Assembly: GCF_006715395.1 (NCBI RefSeq)
Contig: NZ_VFNC01000002.1
Coordinates: forward strand, 1,364,001-1,428,000
Source of the DNA: Streptomyces sp. SLBN-31
Lineage (GTDB): Bacteria; Actinomycetota; Actinomycetes; Streptomycetales; Streptomycetaceae
DNA: 64,000 nucleotides
Direction of reading: 5' to 3'
The notes below the pieces were generated by a model, which searched no databases, was not told the origin of the DNA, and saw nothing but the letters and a program-made list of their open reading frames with translations. Positions 24,849 through 32,480 of this stretch are shown one piece after another. Each line of letters opens with the position of its first letter. The stretch's first letter is position 1. The position numbers and the translations under genes are program-made.

Positions 24849-26690
24849 ATGCATCCAGGATCACCGACGTCGGGAGTGGGCCGGGTCATCGCCGGCCGTT
24901 ATCTGCTGCTCAACCGCCTCGGCAGCGGCGGCATGGGCCATGTGTGGCTCGCCCACGACCAGAGACTCGCGTGCGAGGTGGCGCTGAAGGAGATCGTGTT
25001 CCGCGACCCCGACCCGGCGGGCGAGGAGCGGGAGGCCCGGGTCGCGCGGGCGCGCGCGGAGGCCCGGTACGCGGCGGGGCTGCGCGGTCACCCGCACGTG
25101 GTCACGGTGCACGACGTGCTGGAGCACGAGGGGCTGCCGTGGATCGTCATGGAGTACGTGGCGGGCGCCACGGATCTGCGCGACCTGGTCGAGCGGCGCG
25201 GCCCGCTCGCGCCGGCGGAGTGCGCCCGCGTCGGCCTCGCCGTCCTCGACGCACTGAACTCCGGACACGAGAGGGGAGTGATGCACCGGGACGTGAAGCC
25301 GGCCAACATCCTGCTGGCGCCGGACCGCACCGGGGCGCCGTACGGCCGTGTCCTGCTCACCGACTACGGCATCTCGGTGCGGCCGGACGCCGGGGAGACC
25401 CGGTACACGCTGGCGTCGGTGCTGGTGGGGACGTCCGGCTATCTGGCGCCGGAGCGGGCCACGGGCGGTCCGCCGACCCCGGCCGCCGACCTGTTCTCGC
25501 TGGGCTGCACCCTGTACTGCGCCGTCGAGGGCCACGGTCCCTTCGAGCGGGAGTCCAACCTGGCCGAGGTCACGGCGGTGGTGATGGAGGAGCCGCGTCC
25601 GGCGGTGCGGGCCGGCGCGCTGGGCCCCGTACTGCGGAGTCTGCTGGAGAAGGATCCCGGGCGGCGGCCGTCGGCATCGCAGGCGGAGGCAGCGCTGTCG
25701 GAGATCGTGACGCCGCGGGCCGAACCGTACGCCCGGACCAGGACCGATCTCGGCTCGCAGCCGCCATGGGCGGGTGTGGCCCCCGCGCCGCCCCCGCCGG
25801 CCCCCGCACCGGACGGTTTCGGACCCGTCGGCGCGCCCCCGTCCGCTCCCCGGCACCGCCGGGAGGTTCCCCGCGTGCTGCGCGCCGTCCTCGCCGCCTC
25901 GCTCGGCCTGCTGCTGGCGCTGGGCGGCGTCTGGTACGCCATGGCCCGCCAGGGCGGCGGAGGCGGTACGGGGAAGGCGCCGCCGTACGGCTCGGCGGTC
26001 GGGCTGGTCCGGCCGTTGAAGGACGGTGACTGCGTGCTCGCGGACTGGCCCGGAGCGGGCCGCTTCGCCGGCACGCCCCGGCTGACGTTAGATCCCTCGT
26101 GCGGCGCCCGGGCGCCGGACGGGCAGGTGATGGCGTTCGCGGCGGCGACCTCGGCGGACGAGGCCCGCAAGGAGGGGCCGGCGCGGTGCGAGGAACGGAC
26201 CCAGGAGATCCGGGAGCGGCTGGCGGACGTCCGTAGCCTCGCCGTCGTGCCGACCGGGGCCGGTTTCGAGGCGGCGGGGCGGCGGACGGCCTGTCTGGTG
26301 CTGGGCGCGCACGGACCCGTGTACGGCCCGCTGGGCGCTCACCGCAGGCTGGGCTCGTCCTTCACCGACACGGCGAACATGCAGCGCCGGGACTGTCTGC
26401 GGACCACGTCCGATCGGAACGCCGGCCTGGTCTCGTGCTCCGGCCCGCACGACGAGCAGGTGCTCGGTTTCACCCGGCTGGGCAGCGACGTCACGCTCAC
26501 CGAGGCCCGGACGCGGTCGGACGCGGCCTGCGCGAAGGACGTGCCGCCGCGCGACTACGGCTTCGACCCGTCGGTCTACACGTCCGGGTCCTGGACCAGC
26601 CAGGGCCCCTGGAAGTCGGGCACGCATTTCGTCGTGTGCACCGTCAGGAAGCAGAACGGGGGCACCATGGAGGAGGGGGACGAATCCTGA
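24849..26690 (+). CDS. membrane Ser/Thr protein kinase
   Basis: This 613-residue kinase has a cytoplasmic catalytic domain at about residues 15-275, with GSGGMGHVW, VALKE, MHRDVKPANILL and GTSGYLAPERATGG. DYG stands where most kinases have DFG. A Pro-rich linker follows, then one membrane helix at about residues 343-363 (VLRAVLAASLGLLLALGGVW) and an extracellular domain of about 240 residues with eight or so Cys. That outer part looks like two related units (GDCVLADWPGAG and RDCLRTTSDRN ... CSGPHDEQVLGF), similar in style to septum-formation-like Cys domains. No PASTA is present. It follows the PASTA lipoprotein by 28 bp and precedes a small membrane gene. Confidence 0.9.
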   Translation: MHPGSPTSGVGRVIAGRYLLLNRLGSGGMGHVWLAHDQRLACEVALKEIVFRDPDPAGEEREARVARARAEARYAAGLRGHPHVVTVHDVLEHEGLPWIVMEYVAGATDLRDLVERRGPLAPAECARVGLAVLDALNSGHERGVMHRDVKPANILLAPDRTGAPYGRVLLTDYGISVRPDAGETRYTLASVLVGTSGYLAPERATGGPPTPAADLFSLGCTLYCAVEGHGPFERESNLAEVTAVVMEEPRPAVRAGALGPVLRSLLEKDPGRRPSASQAEAALSEIVTPRAEPYARTRTDLGSQPPWAGVAPAPPPPAPAPDGFGPVGAPPSAPRHRREVPRVLRAVLAASLGLLLALGGVWYAMARQGGGGGTGKAPPYGSAVGLVRPLKDGDCVLADWPGAGRFAGTPRLTLDPSCGARAPDGQVMAFAAATSADEARKEGPARCEERTQEIRERLADVRSLAVVPTGAGFEAAGRRTACLVLGAHGPVYGPLGAHRRLGSSFTDTANMQRRDCLRTTSDRNAGLVSCSGPHDEQVLGFTRLGSDVTLTEARTRSDAACAKDVPPRDYGFDPSVYTSGSWTSQGPWKSGTHFVVCTVRKQNGGTMEEGDES

Positions 26691-26703
26691 GGAGGGTGTC
26701 GCG

Positions 26704-26877
26704 ATGCCCGGTTCCACGGACGGTTCTACCAAGGCGATGGGGGTGCTCACCGTCGGCGGTCTCGTCGCGGTGACCGCCTACACGGTGGCGCTCGGCAGCA
26801 ACGGCTGGCTGTGGTTCGGCTGGGTCGTGCTGGGGTTGCTCACCCTGGGGATGATCGCCACCCACAGCAGCGCGTGA
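26704..26877 (+). CDS. 57-residue two-helix membrane protein
   Basis: An ATG with GAGGAGGG upstream opens a 57-residue frame. It begins MPGSTDGSTKAMG, has two hydrophobic segments (VLTVGGLVAVTAYTVALG and WLWFGWVVLGLLTLGMIAT) and ends HSSA. It starts 13 bp after the kinase stop, so it is probably co-transcribed with it. No known family or function is recognised. A structural or modulatory partner of the kinase is only a guess. Confidence 0.75.
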   Translation: MPGSTDGSTKAMGVLTVGGLVAVTAYTVALGSNGWLWFGWVVLGLLTLGMIATHSSA

Positions 26878-26880
26878 GGC

Positions 26881-28131
26881 TCACTCCCCGGCGAGGTCAC
26901 CGGAGAACCCCCCGAGCTCCTGGGTGATCCGCCCCGCGGAGTGCACGCCCGGCTGGTACTTGGGCAGCCGGGCGGTGACCTTCATGCCCGCGCCCACGGC
27001 GGTCTCGATGACGAGCCCGTAGTCGTCGCCGTAGACCTGCCGGAGCCGGTCGTCGACGTTGGACAGGCCGATGCCGCCGGAGGGACTGACCTCGCCGGCG
27101 AGGATGCGGCGCAGCACGACCGGGTCCATGCCCACGCCGTCGTCCTCGATGACGACCAGCGCCTCGGCGCCGGCGTCCTGCGCGGTGATGGAGATGCGGC
27201 ACTTGCCCCCGGCGGAGACGGCCCCGCCCTCCAGTCCGTGCTTGACGGCGTTCTCGACGAGCGGCTGCAGGCACAGGAAGGGCAGGGTGACCGGCAGCAC
27301 CTCGGGGGCGATCTGCAGGGTGACGGAGAGCCGGTCGCCGAAGCGGGCCCTGACGAGCGCCAAGTAGTGGTCGATGGCGTGGAGTTCGTCGGCGAGGGTG
27401 GTGAAGTCGCCGTGCCGGCGGAACGAGTAGCGGGTGAAGTCGGCGAACTCCAGGAGCAGTTCACGGGCGCGTTCGGGGTCGGTGCGGACGAACGAGGCGA
27501 TCACCGCGAGCGAGTTGAAGATGAAGTGCGGGGAGATCTGGGCGCGCAGCGCCTTGATCTCGGCCTCGATCAGGCGGGTTCGGGACTGGTCGAGGTCGGC
27601 GAGTTCGAGCTGGACGCTGACCCAGCGGGCCACTTCCCCGGCCGCGCGGACCAGCACGGCGGACTCGCGCGGCGCGCAGGCCACCAGGGCCCCGTGCACC
27701 CGGTCGTCGACGGTGAGCGGGGCGACCACCGCCCAGCGCACCGGGCAGTCGGGGTGCTCGCAGTGCAGGCGGAAGGCCTCGCCGCGGCCGGTCTCCAGCG
27801 GGCCGGCGAGCCGTTCCATGATCTGCGTGCGGTGATGGCCGCCCACACCGTCCCAGACCAGGACGTCCTTCTGGTCGGTCAGGCACAGCGCGTCGGTGCC
27901 CAGCAGCGAGCGCAGTCTGCGGGCCGACTTGCGGGCGGTCTCCTCCGTCAGGCCCGCGCGCAGCGGGGGCGCGGCGAGGGAGGCGGTGTGCAGGGTCTGG
28001 AAGGTGGCGTGCTCGACCGGGGTGCCGAGGCCGCCGAGGCTCTCGGGGCGGGCCGTGCGCCGGCCCAGCCAGAACCCGGCCGCCAGCAGCGGGAGCGCGG
28101 CCACGCACAGGCCGGCCAGGAAACCGCTCAC
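26881..28131 (-). CDS. LytS/YehU-type sensor histidine kinase
   Basis: From a GTG (28131) this is 416 residues. It has one N-terminal membrane helix (FLAGLCVAALPLLAAGFWLG) and a GAF-like sensor region with CEHPDCPVRW and LTVDDRVHGALVACAP. The His_kinase box follows, with the phospho-acceptor His in ALRAQISPHFIFNSLAVIAS, and then a HATPase (LQPLVENAVKHGLEGG, GGIGLSNVDDRL). Its GTG overlaps the symporter stop (GTGA). It is the last gene of an operon that starts with a LytTR regulator, so kinase, regulator and transporter form one sensing-uptake unit, as known for BtsSR/YpdAB-style pyruvate systems. Confidence 0.9.
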   Translation of the reverse strand: MSGFLAGLCVAALPLLAAGFWLGRRTARPESLGGLGTPVEHATFQTLHTASLAAPPLRAGLTEETARKSARRLRSLLGTDALCLTDQKDVLVWDGVGGHHRTQIMERLAGPLETGRGEAFRLHCEHPDCPVRWAVVAPLTVDDRVHGALVACAPRESAVLVRAAGEVARWVSVQLELADLDQSRTRLIEAEIKALRAQISPHFIFNSLAVIASFVRTDPERARELLLEFADFTRYSFRRHGDFTTLADELHAIDHYLALVRARFGDRLSVTLQIAPEVLPVTLPFLCLQPLVENAVKHGLEGGAVSAGGKCRISITAQDAGAEALVVIEDDGVGMDPVVLRRILAGEVSPSGGIGLSNVDDRLRQVYGDDYGLVIETAVGAGMKVTARLPKYQPGVHSAGRITQELGGFSGDLAGE

Positions 28132-29840
28132 GCCTTCACCTCCGCCCGCAGTTCCTCCGGCAGGTGGAACCGCGCCAGGATCGCCTCCGTGCCCGTCGGC
28201 ACCCGCCCGGGCGTCGCCAGGGACACCAGCACCATGGTGAGGAAGCCCAGCGGCACCGACCAGAGCGCCGGCCAGGCCAGCAGGGCGTGCAGCGGGCCCG
28301 AGCCGGGGAAGCCGGCCATCGTCGCGGCCACCGCCACGAACGCCGAGCCGCCCCCGACCAGCATGCCGGCCGCCGCGCCGGGCGGGGTCAGCCGCCGCCA
28401 CCAGATGCCGAGCACGAGCAGCGGGCAGAACGAGGACGCGGACACGGCGAAGGCCAGGCCGACCGCGTCGGCCACGGGCAGGCCGCCGACCAGCAGACTG
28501 GCGGCGAGCGGCACGGCCATGGCGAGCACGGTGCCGAGCCTGAAGTGCCGTACGCCGCGGGTCGGCAGGACGTCCTGGGTGAGGACGCCGGCGACGGCCA
28601 TGGTCAGTCCGGACGCCGTGGACAGGAACGCGGCGAAGGCCCCGCCCGCCAGCAGGGCGCCGAGCAGGTCGCCGCCGACGCCGCCGATCATGCGGTCCGG
28701 CAGGAGCAGGACGGCGGCGTCCGCGTCGCCGCTGAGGGCGAGTTCGGGGGTGTAGAGGCGGCCGAGGGCGCCGTAGAGGGGCGGCAGCAGGTAGAAGGCG
28801 CCGATCAGGCCGAGGACGGCGACCGTGGTGCGGCGGGCGGCGACGCCGTGCGGGCTGGTGTAGAAGCGGACGACGACGTGCGGCAGGCCCATGGTGCCGA
28901 GGAAGGTGGCGAGGATCAGTCCGTACGTGGCGTACAGCGGGCGTTCCTCGCGGCCCGAGGCGAGGGAGGTGGACATGCCGCCGTTGGTGCCGGGGTCGGC
29001 GGAGGGGACGGCGGTGCCCTTGGCGAAGGTGAGCCGAGTGCCCTGCGCGATGTGGTGGGTGCCGGCCGCGAGCCGCACGTGCCCGCCGTCGTGCGGGGAA
29101 CCGTCGACCGTGCCGGTCACGGTGACGGTCAGGGGTCGTTCGAGCCGGAGGTCGAGGCTGTCGGCGACGCGTACGGAGCGCTGTTCGCGGAAGGTCGCCG
29201 GTTCGGCGAAGGCGTGGTGGGGCGCTCCGTCGCTCTGCCAGGCCAGGGCCAGGAAGAGGGCGGGGACGAGCAGGGCGGTGAGCTTGAGCCAGTACTGGAA
29301 GGCCTGCACGAAGGTGATGCTGCGCATGCCGCCGGCCGCGACGGTGGCCACTACGACGAACGCGACGATGACCCCGCCGAGCCCGTCGGGGGCGCCGGTG
29401 AGGACCGTGAGGGTCAGCCCCGCGCCCTGGAGCTGGGGCAGCAGGTAGAGCCATCCGACGCCGACGACGAAGGCCCCGGCCAGCCGCCGTACGCCGTAGG
29501 AGGCGAGCCGGGCCTCGGCGAAGTCGGGCAGCGTGTATGCGCCGGAGCGGCGCAGCGGGGCGGCGACGAACAGCAGCAGCACCAGGTAGCCGGCGGTGTA
29601 GCCGACCGGGTACCAGAGCATGTCGGGGCCCTGGATCAGGACCAGTCCGGCGATGCCGAGGAAGGAGGCGGCGGAGAGGTACTCGCCGCTGATGGCGGCG
29701 GCGTTGAGGCGGGGGCCGACGGTGCGGGAGGCGACGTAGAAGTCGGAGGTGGTGCGCGAGACGCGCAGGCCGAAGGCGCCGACGAGGACGGTCGCCACGA
29801 CCACCAGGGCCACCGCCGGGACGGCGTAGCCGGAGTTCAC
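28128..29840 (-). CDS. sodium:solute symporter (ActP-like)
   Basis: The 570 residues have about 13 membrane helices, matching the SSS family. SGEYLSAASFLGIAGLVLI and LATFLGTMGLPHVVVRFYTS are the conserved ActP/monocarboxylate motifs. Between helices about 6 and 7 there is an extracellular insertion of roughly 90 residues (FREQRSVRVADSLDLRLERP ... GTNGGMSTSL) that looks like a small beta-rich domain. The substrate is probably acetate, pyruvate or another small carboxylate, inferred from family. It is GTGA-coupled to both the DUF485 gene before and the kinase gene after. Confidence 0.9.
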   Translation of the reverse strand: MNSGYAVPAVALVVVATVLVGAFGLRVSRTTSDFYVASRTVGPRLNAAAISGEYLSAASFLGIAGLVLIQGPDMLWYPVGYTAGYLVLLLFVAAPLRRSGAYTLPDFAEARLASYGVRRLAGAFVVGVGWLYLLPQLQGAGLTLTVLTGAPDGLGGVIVAFVVVATVAAGGMRSITFVQAFQYWLKLTALLVPALFLALAWQSDGAPHHAFAEPATFREQRSVRVADSLDLRLERPLTVTVTGTVDGSPHDGGHVRLAAGTHHIAQGTRLTFAKGTAVPSADPGTNGGMSTSLASGREERPLYATYGLILATFLGTMGLPHVVVRFYTSPHGVAARRTTVAVLGLIGAFYLLPPLYGALGRLYTPELALSGDADAAVLLLPDRMIGGVGGDLLGALLAGGAFAAFLSTASGLTMAVAGVLTQDVLPTRGVRHFRLGTVLAMAVPLAASLLVGGLPVADAVGLAFAVSASSFCPLLVLGIWWRRLTPPGAAAGMLVGGGSAFVAVAATMAGFPGSGPLHALLAWPALWSVPLGFLTMVLVSLATPGRVPTGTEAILARFHLPEELRAEVKA

Positions 29841-30196
29841 CGGTCCTCGACGAGCCGTACGAAGTCCCGCTCGTTGCGCTCGGCACGGCGGACGTACCAC
29901 AGGGCGAGCAGCACGAGGGGGGCGTAGAGGCAGAAGCCGAGGATGCCCCACTGCAGACGGTGCGCGTCGGGCATGGCGGCGAACACCAGCGGCAGCGGGC
30001 CCATGAGCAGGCCGAGTACCGCGAACACGGCGAGGGCGGCGCGCAGTTGGCTGCGCATGAGGGAGCGGACGTAGGTGTGGCCGAGGGTGGTCTGTTCGTC
30101 GATCTCGGTGCGCGGCCGGTAGTAGCCGGAGGCGCGCCGGGTGCGGCGGGGCGGGCCGGTGACGACGCGGCGTTCGCCGGGGTCCTGGTGGGGCAC
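29837..30196 (-). CDS. DUF485 membrane protein (symporter partner)
   Basis: The 119-residue protein has two membrane helices (AALAVFAVLGLLMGPLPLVF and WGILGFCLYAPLVLLALWYV) after a basic N-terminal tail. The core SLMRSQLRAAL ... RRAERNERDF is the DUF485 pattern that accompanies ActP-type symporters. Its exact role is unknown, though it is commonly required with the symporter. A GTG start is used, and its stop overlaps the symporter GTG. Confidence 0.85.
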   Translation of the reverse strand: MPHQDPGERRVVTGPPRRTRRASGYYRPRTEIDEQTTLGHTYVRSLMRSQLRAALAVFAVLGLLMGPLPLVFAAMPDAHRLQWGILGFCLYAPLVLLALWYVRRAERNERDFVRLVEDR

Positions 30197-30199
30197 GTG

Positions 30200-30949
30200 C
30201 TACGGCCTCCTCATCAGCAGGTCCCGCAGCTCGCGCGCGTGCCGGCGGCTGACCTGGAGTTCCTCGCCGCCGACGAGCACGCTCACGGTGCCCGCGTCCA
30301 GGCGGAGTTCGCCTATGTGGCGCAGGGCCACCAGGTGGCGGCGGTGGATGCGGACGAACCCGCGGGCCCGCCAGCGGTCCTCCAGAGTGGACAGCGGTAT
30401 GCGGACGAGGTGGCTGCCCTTGTCGGTGTGCAGGCGAGCGTAGTCGCCCTGGGCCTCGACGTGGGTGATGTCGTCGACGGCGACGAAGCGGGTGACGCCG
30501 CCGAGTTCGACGGGGAGGTGGTCGGGGTCGGGTTCGTGGACGGGGATGCGCGGGGTGTTGCCGGTGAGTTCGGCGGCCCGGCGGATCGCCTCGGCGAGGC
30601 GTTCCTTGCGGACCGGCTTGAGGACGTAGTCGACGGCCTTGAGGTCGAAGGCCTGCACGGCGAAGTCCTCGTGGGCGGTGACGAAGACGACCAGCGGCGG
30701 CTGGGCGAAACCGGTCAGCAGCCGGGCCAGGTCCAGGCCGTCGAGGCCGGGCATCTGGATGTCGAGGAAGACGACGTCGATCGCCTCGGGGCCGCCGGGG
30801 CCGGACTGCAGCGCCCGGTTGATGCGGCGCAGCGCCTCGGTCGCGTCGCCGGCGCCCTCGGCGCTGCCGATGCGGGGGTCGGCGTTCAGCAGGTAGAGCA
30901 GTTCCTCCAGCGAGGGACGTTCGTCGTCGACGGCGAGGGCGCGCAGCAT
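30200..30949 (-). CDS. LytTR-family response regulator
   Basis: The 249 residues have a receiver domain (LRALAVDDERPSLEELLYLL, phospho-Asp in VVFLDIQMPGLDG, Lys in AVDYVLKPVRKERL). A C-terminal LytTR DNA-binding domain follows (VDDITHVEAQGDYARLHTDK, FVRIHRRHLVALRHIGEL). It is the first gene of the operon with DUF485, symporter and LytS-type kinase and presumably activates it. It is divergent from the Lrp-type gene, with 78 bp between. Confidence 0.93.
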   Translation of the reverse strand: MLRALAVDDERPSLEELLYLLNADPRIGSAEGAGDATEALRRINRALQSGPGGPEAIDVVFLDIQMPGLDGLDLARLLTGFAQPPLVVFVTAHEDFAVQAFDLKAVDYVLKPVRKERLAEAIRRAAELTGNTPRIPVHEPDPDHLPVELGGVTRFVAVDDITHVEAQGDYARLHTDKGSHLVRIPLSTLEDRWRARGFVRIHRRHLVALRHIGELRLDAGTVSVLVGGEELQVSRRHARELRDLLMRRP

Positions 30950-31027
30950 GAACCCGGAGTGTAGGAGGAATCCGCACGGGTGGACATGTGCCGGGGCGTG
31001 GACGTTCGCGCTGGATACAGTGCCGAC

Positions 31028-31513
31028 ATGAACAGCAGGCCCGCCCCGTTCGACGAACTCGACCGGAAGATCGTCACCGCCTTGATGGCGAACGCGCGCA
31101 CCAGTTTCGCCGAGATCGGCTCGGCCGTCGGGTTGTCGGCGACGGCGGTGAAGCGACGGGTGGACCGGCTGCGCGAGACCGGTGTGATCACCGGGTTCAC
31201 GGCGACGGTCCGGCCGTCGGCGCTGGGCTGGCGCACGGAGGCGTACGTCGAGGTGTACTGCGAGGGGGCGGCACCGCCGCGGCGGCTGGCGGAGGTGGTG
31301 CGCAACCATCCGGAGATCACCGCGGCGATGACGGTGACCGGCGGGGCGGACGCGCTGCTGCACGTGCGGGCGCGGGACGTGGAGCACTTCGAGGAGGTGC
31401 TGGAGCGCATCCGGGTGGAGCCGTTCATCCGGAAGACGATCAGCGTGATGGTGCTGTCCCATCTGCTCCCCGAAAGCCCGGAAGCGGGCGCGACCCAGCC
31501 CGCGCCCGAATAA
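31028..31513 (+). CDS. Lrp/AsnC-family regulator
   Basis: The 161 residues have the AsnC helix-turn-helix (DELDRKIVTALMANARTSFA, VGLSATAVKRRVDRLRETGV) and a C-terminal RAM ligand-binding domain. These proteins sense an amino acid. The downstream enzymes act on arginine/ornithine, so that ligand is likely arginine or ornithine (inference). Two matching repeats lie in the spacer before the next gene. Confidence 0.92.
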   Translation: MNSRPAPFDELDRKIVTALMANARTSFAEIGSAVGLSATAVKRRVDRLRETGVITGFTATVRPSALGWRTEAYVEVYCEGAAPPRRLAEVVRNHPEITAAMTVTGGADALLHVRARDVEHFEEVLERIRVEPFIRKTISVMVLSHLLPESPEAGATQPAPE

Positions 31514-31523
31514 ACATTCGTCT

Positions 31524-31570
31524 ACGCAGCAGCCCTGCTTCTCACCGGCCAAAGACGCAGCATTCCTGCG
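31524..31570. promoter_or_regulatory. two in-phase 15-bp repeats, candidate Lrp-type operators
   Basis: CGCAGCAGCCCTGCT (31525-31539) and CGCAGCATTCCTGCG (31556-31570) are copies of one sequence with GCAG-N5-CTGC symmetry. They are 31 bp apart, three helical turns. They lie between the lrp stop and the next gene's start. Paired, phased sites are typical for Lrp/AsnC octamers. Confidence 0.55.
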
Positions 31571-31667
31571 CGGACACGCAATTGTCGTCGCTTGTCGCCC
31601 GTCTCGGTCACTTCCTACCTTGGTGTCAACCCTCAGTCGACACCCCAGGAAGCGGAGGAACCCCTCT

Positions 31668-32480
31668 GTGTCCGACTCCCGTGTGCCGCGCCGGCGGCGG
31701 TACCTCGTCTGCGAACCCAGACACTTCGCCGTGCAGTACGCGATCAATCACTGGATGCAACCCGATGTCCGCGTAGACGTGGACCTGGCCCACGAGCAGT
31801 GGCAGGCGCTGATCGGCGCCTACCGGGCCCACGGCCACGACGTCGACACCGTCGAGCCGGCCCCCGGCCTGCCGGACATGGTCTTCGCCGCGAACTCGGC
31901 GGTGGTCGTGGACGGCCGGGTCTTCGGCTCCCTCTTCCACGCGCCCGAGCGACGTCCGGAGTCCACGCACTACGACACCTGGTTCAAGACGGCCGGCTTC
32001 GACGTGCACCGCCCCGAGTCCGTCTGCGAGGGCGAGGGCGACCTGGTGTGGACGGGCCGGTACGTGCTGGCCGGCCACGGCTTCCGCACCACCCGGGAGG
32101 CGCACCGCGAGGTGCAGGAGTTCTTCGGCCACCCGGTGATCAGCCTGACGCTGGTGGACCCGCGTTTCTACCATCTGGACACGGCGCTTTTCGTCCTGGA
32201 CGACGACAATGTCTCCTACTACCCGGAGGCTTTCTCGCCGGGCAGTCGTGAAGTGCTGGCGCGGCTGTTCCCGAACGCCGTGCTCGCCACCCTGGACGAC
32301 GCGCTGGCCTTCGGCCTCAACTCCGTGTCCGACGGCCGCCACGTCTTCATCGCGCCCCAGGCCGAGGCGCTCACCACCGCCCTCGCCGACCGCGGCTATG
32401 TCCCCGTGCCCGTCGACCTGTCCGAGTTCCGCAAGGCAGGCGGCGGCATCAAGTGCTGCACCCAGGAGATCCGTTCATGA
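31668..32480 (+). CDS. guanidine-modifying amidinohydrolase: dimethylargininase or arginine dihydrolase
   Basis: This 270-residue protein has the five-bladed propeller of the arginine deiminase/DDAH superfamily, with catalytic His in YHLDTALFVLDDD and nucleophile Cys in GGGIKCCTQEIR. It is usually annotated dimethylarginine dimethylaminohydrolase. The stretches CEPRHFAVQYAINHWMQ and LPDMVFAANSAVVV resemble the cyanobacterial arginine dihydrolase ArgZ/AgrE, including an Asn (Asn76) where deiminases have Asp. From memory, that Asn is what makes the enzyme release ornithine. Coupling to rocD (ATGA overlap), whose substrate is ornithine, favours that reading. GGAGG at 31654 supports GTG 31668. 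Confidence 0.8.
   Translation: MSDSRVPRRRRYLVCEPRHFAVQYAINHWMQPDVRVDVDLAHEQWQALIGAYRAHGHDVDTVEPAPGLPDMVFAANSAVVVDGRVFGSLFHAPERRPESTHYDTWFKTAGFDVHRPESVCEGEGDLVWTGRYVLAGHGFRTTREAHREVQEFFGHPVISLTLVDPRFYHLDTALFVLDDDNVSYYPEAFSPGSREVLARLFPNAVLATLDDALAFGLNSVSDGRHVFIAPQAEALTTALADRGYVPVPVDLSEFRKAGGGIKCCTQEIRS

Noticed and set aside
28128..30977. One very long minus-strand frame spanning the symporter and the response regulator
   Set aside because: Only the part from the GTG at 29840 is the symporter. The rest is out of frame through the DUF485 and regulator genes.
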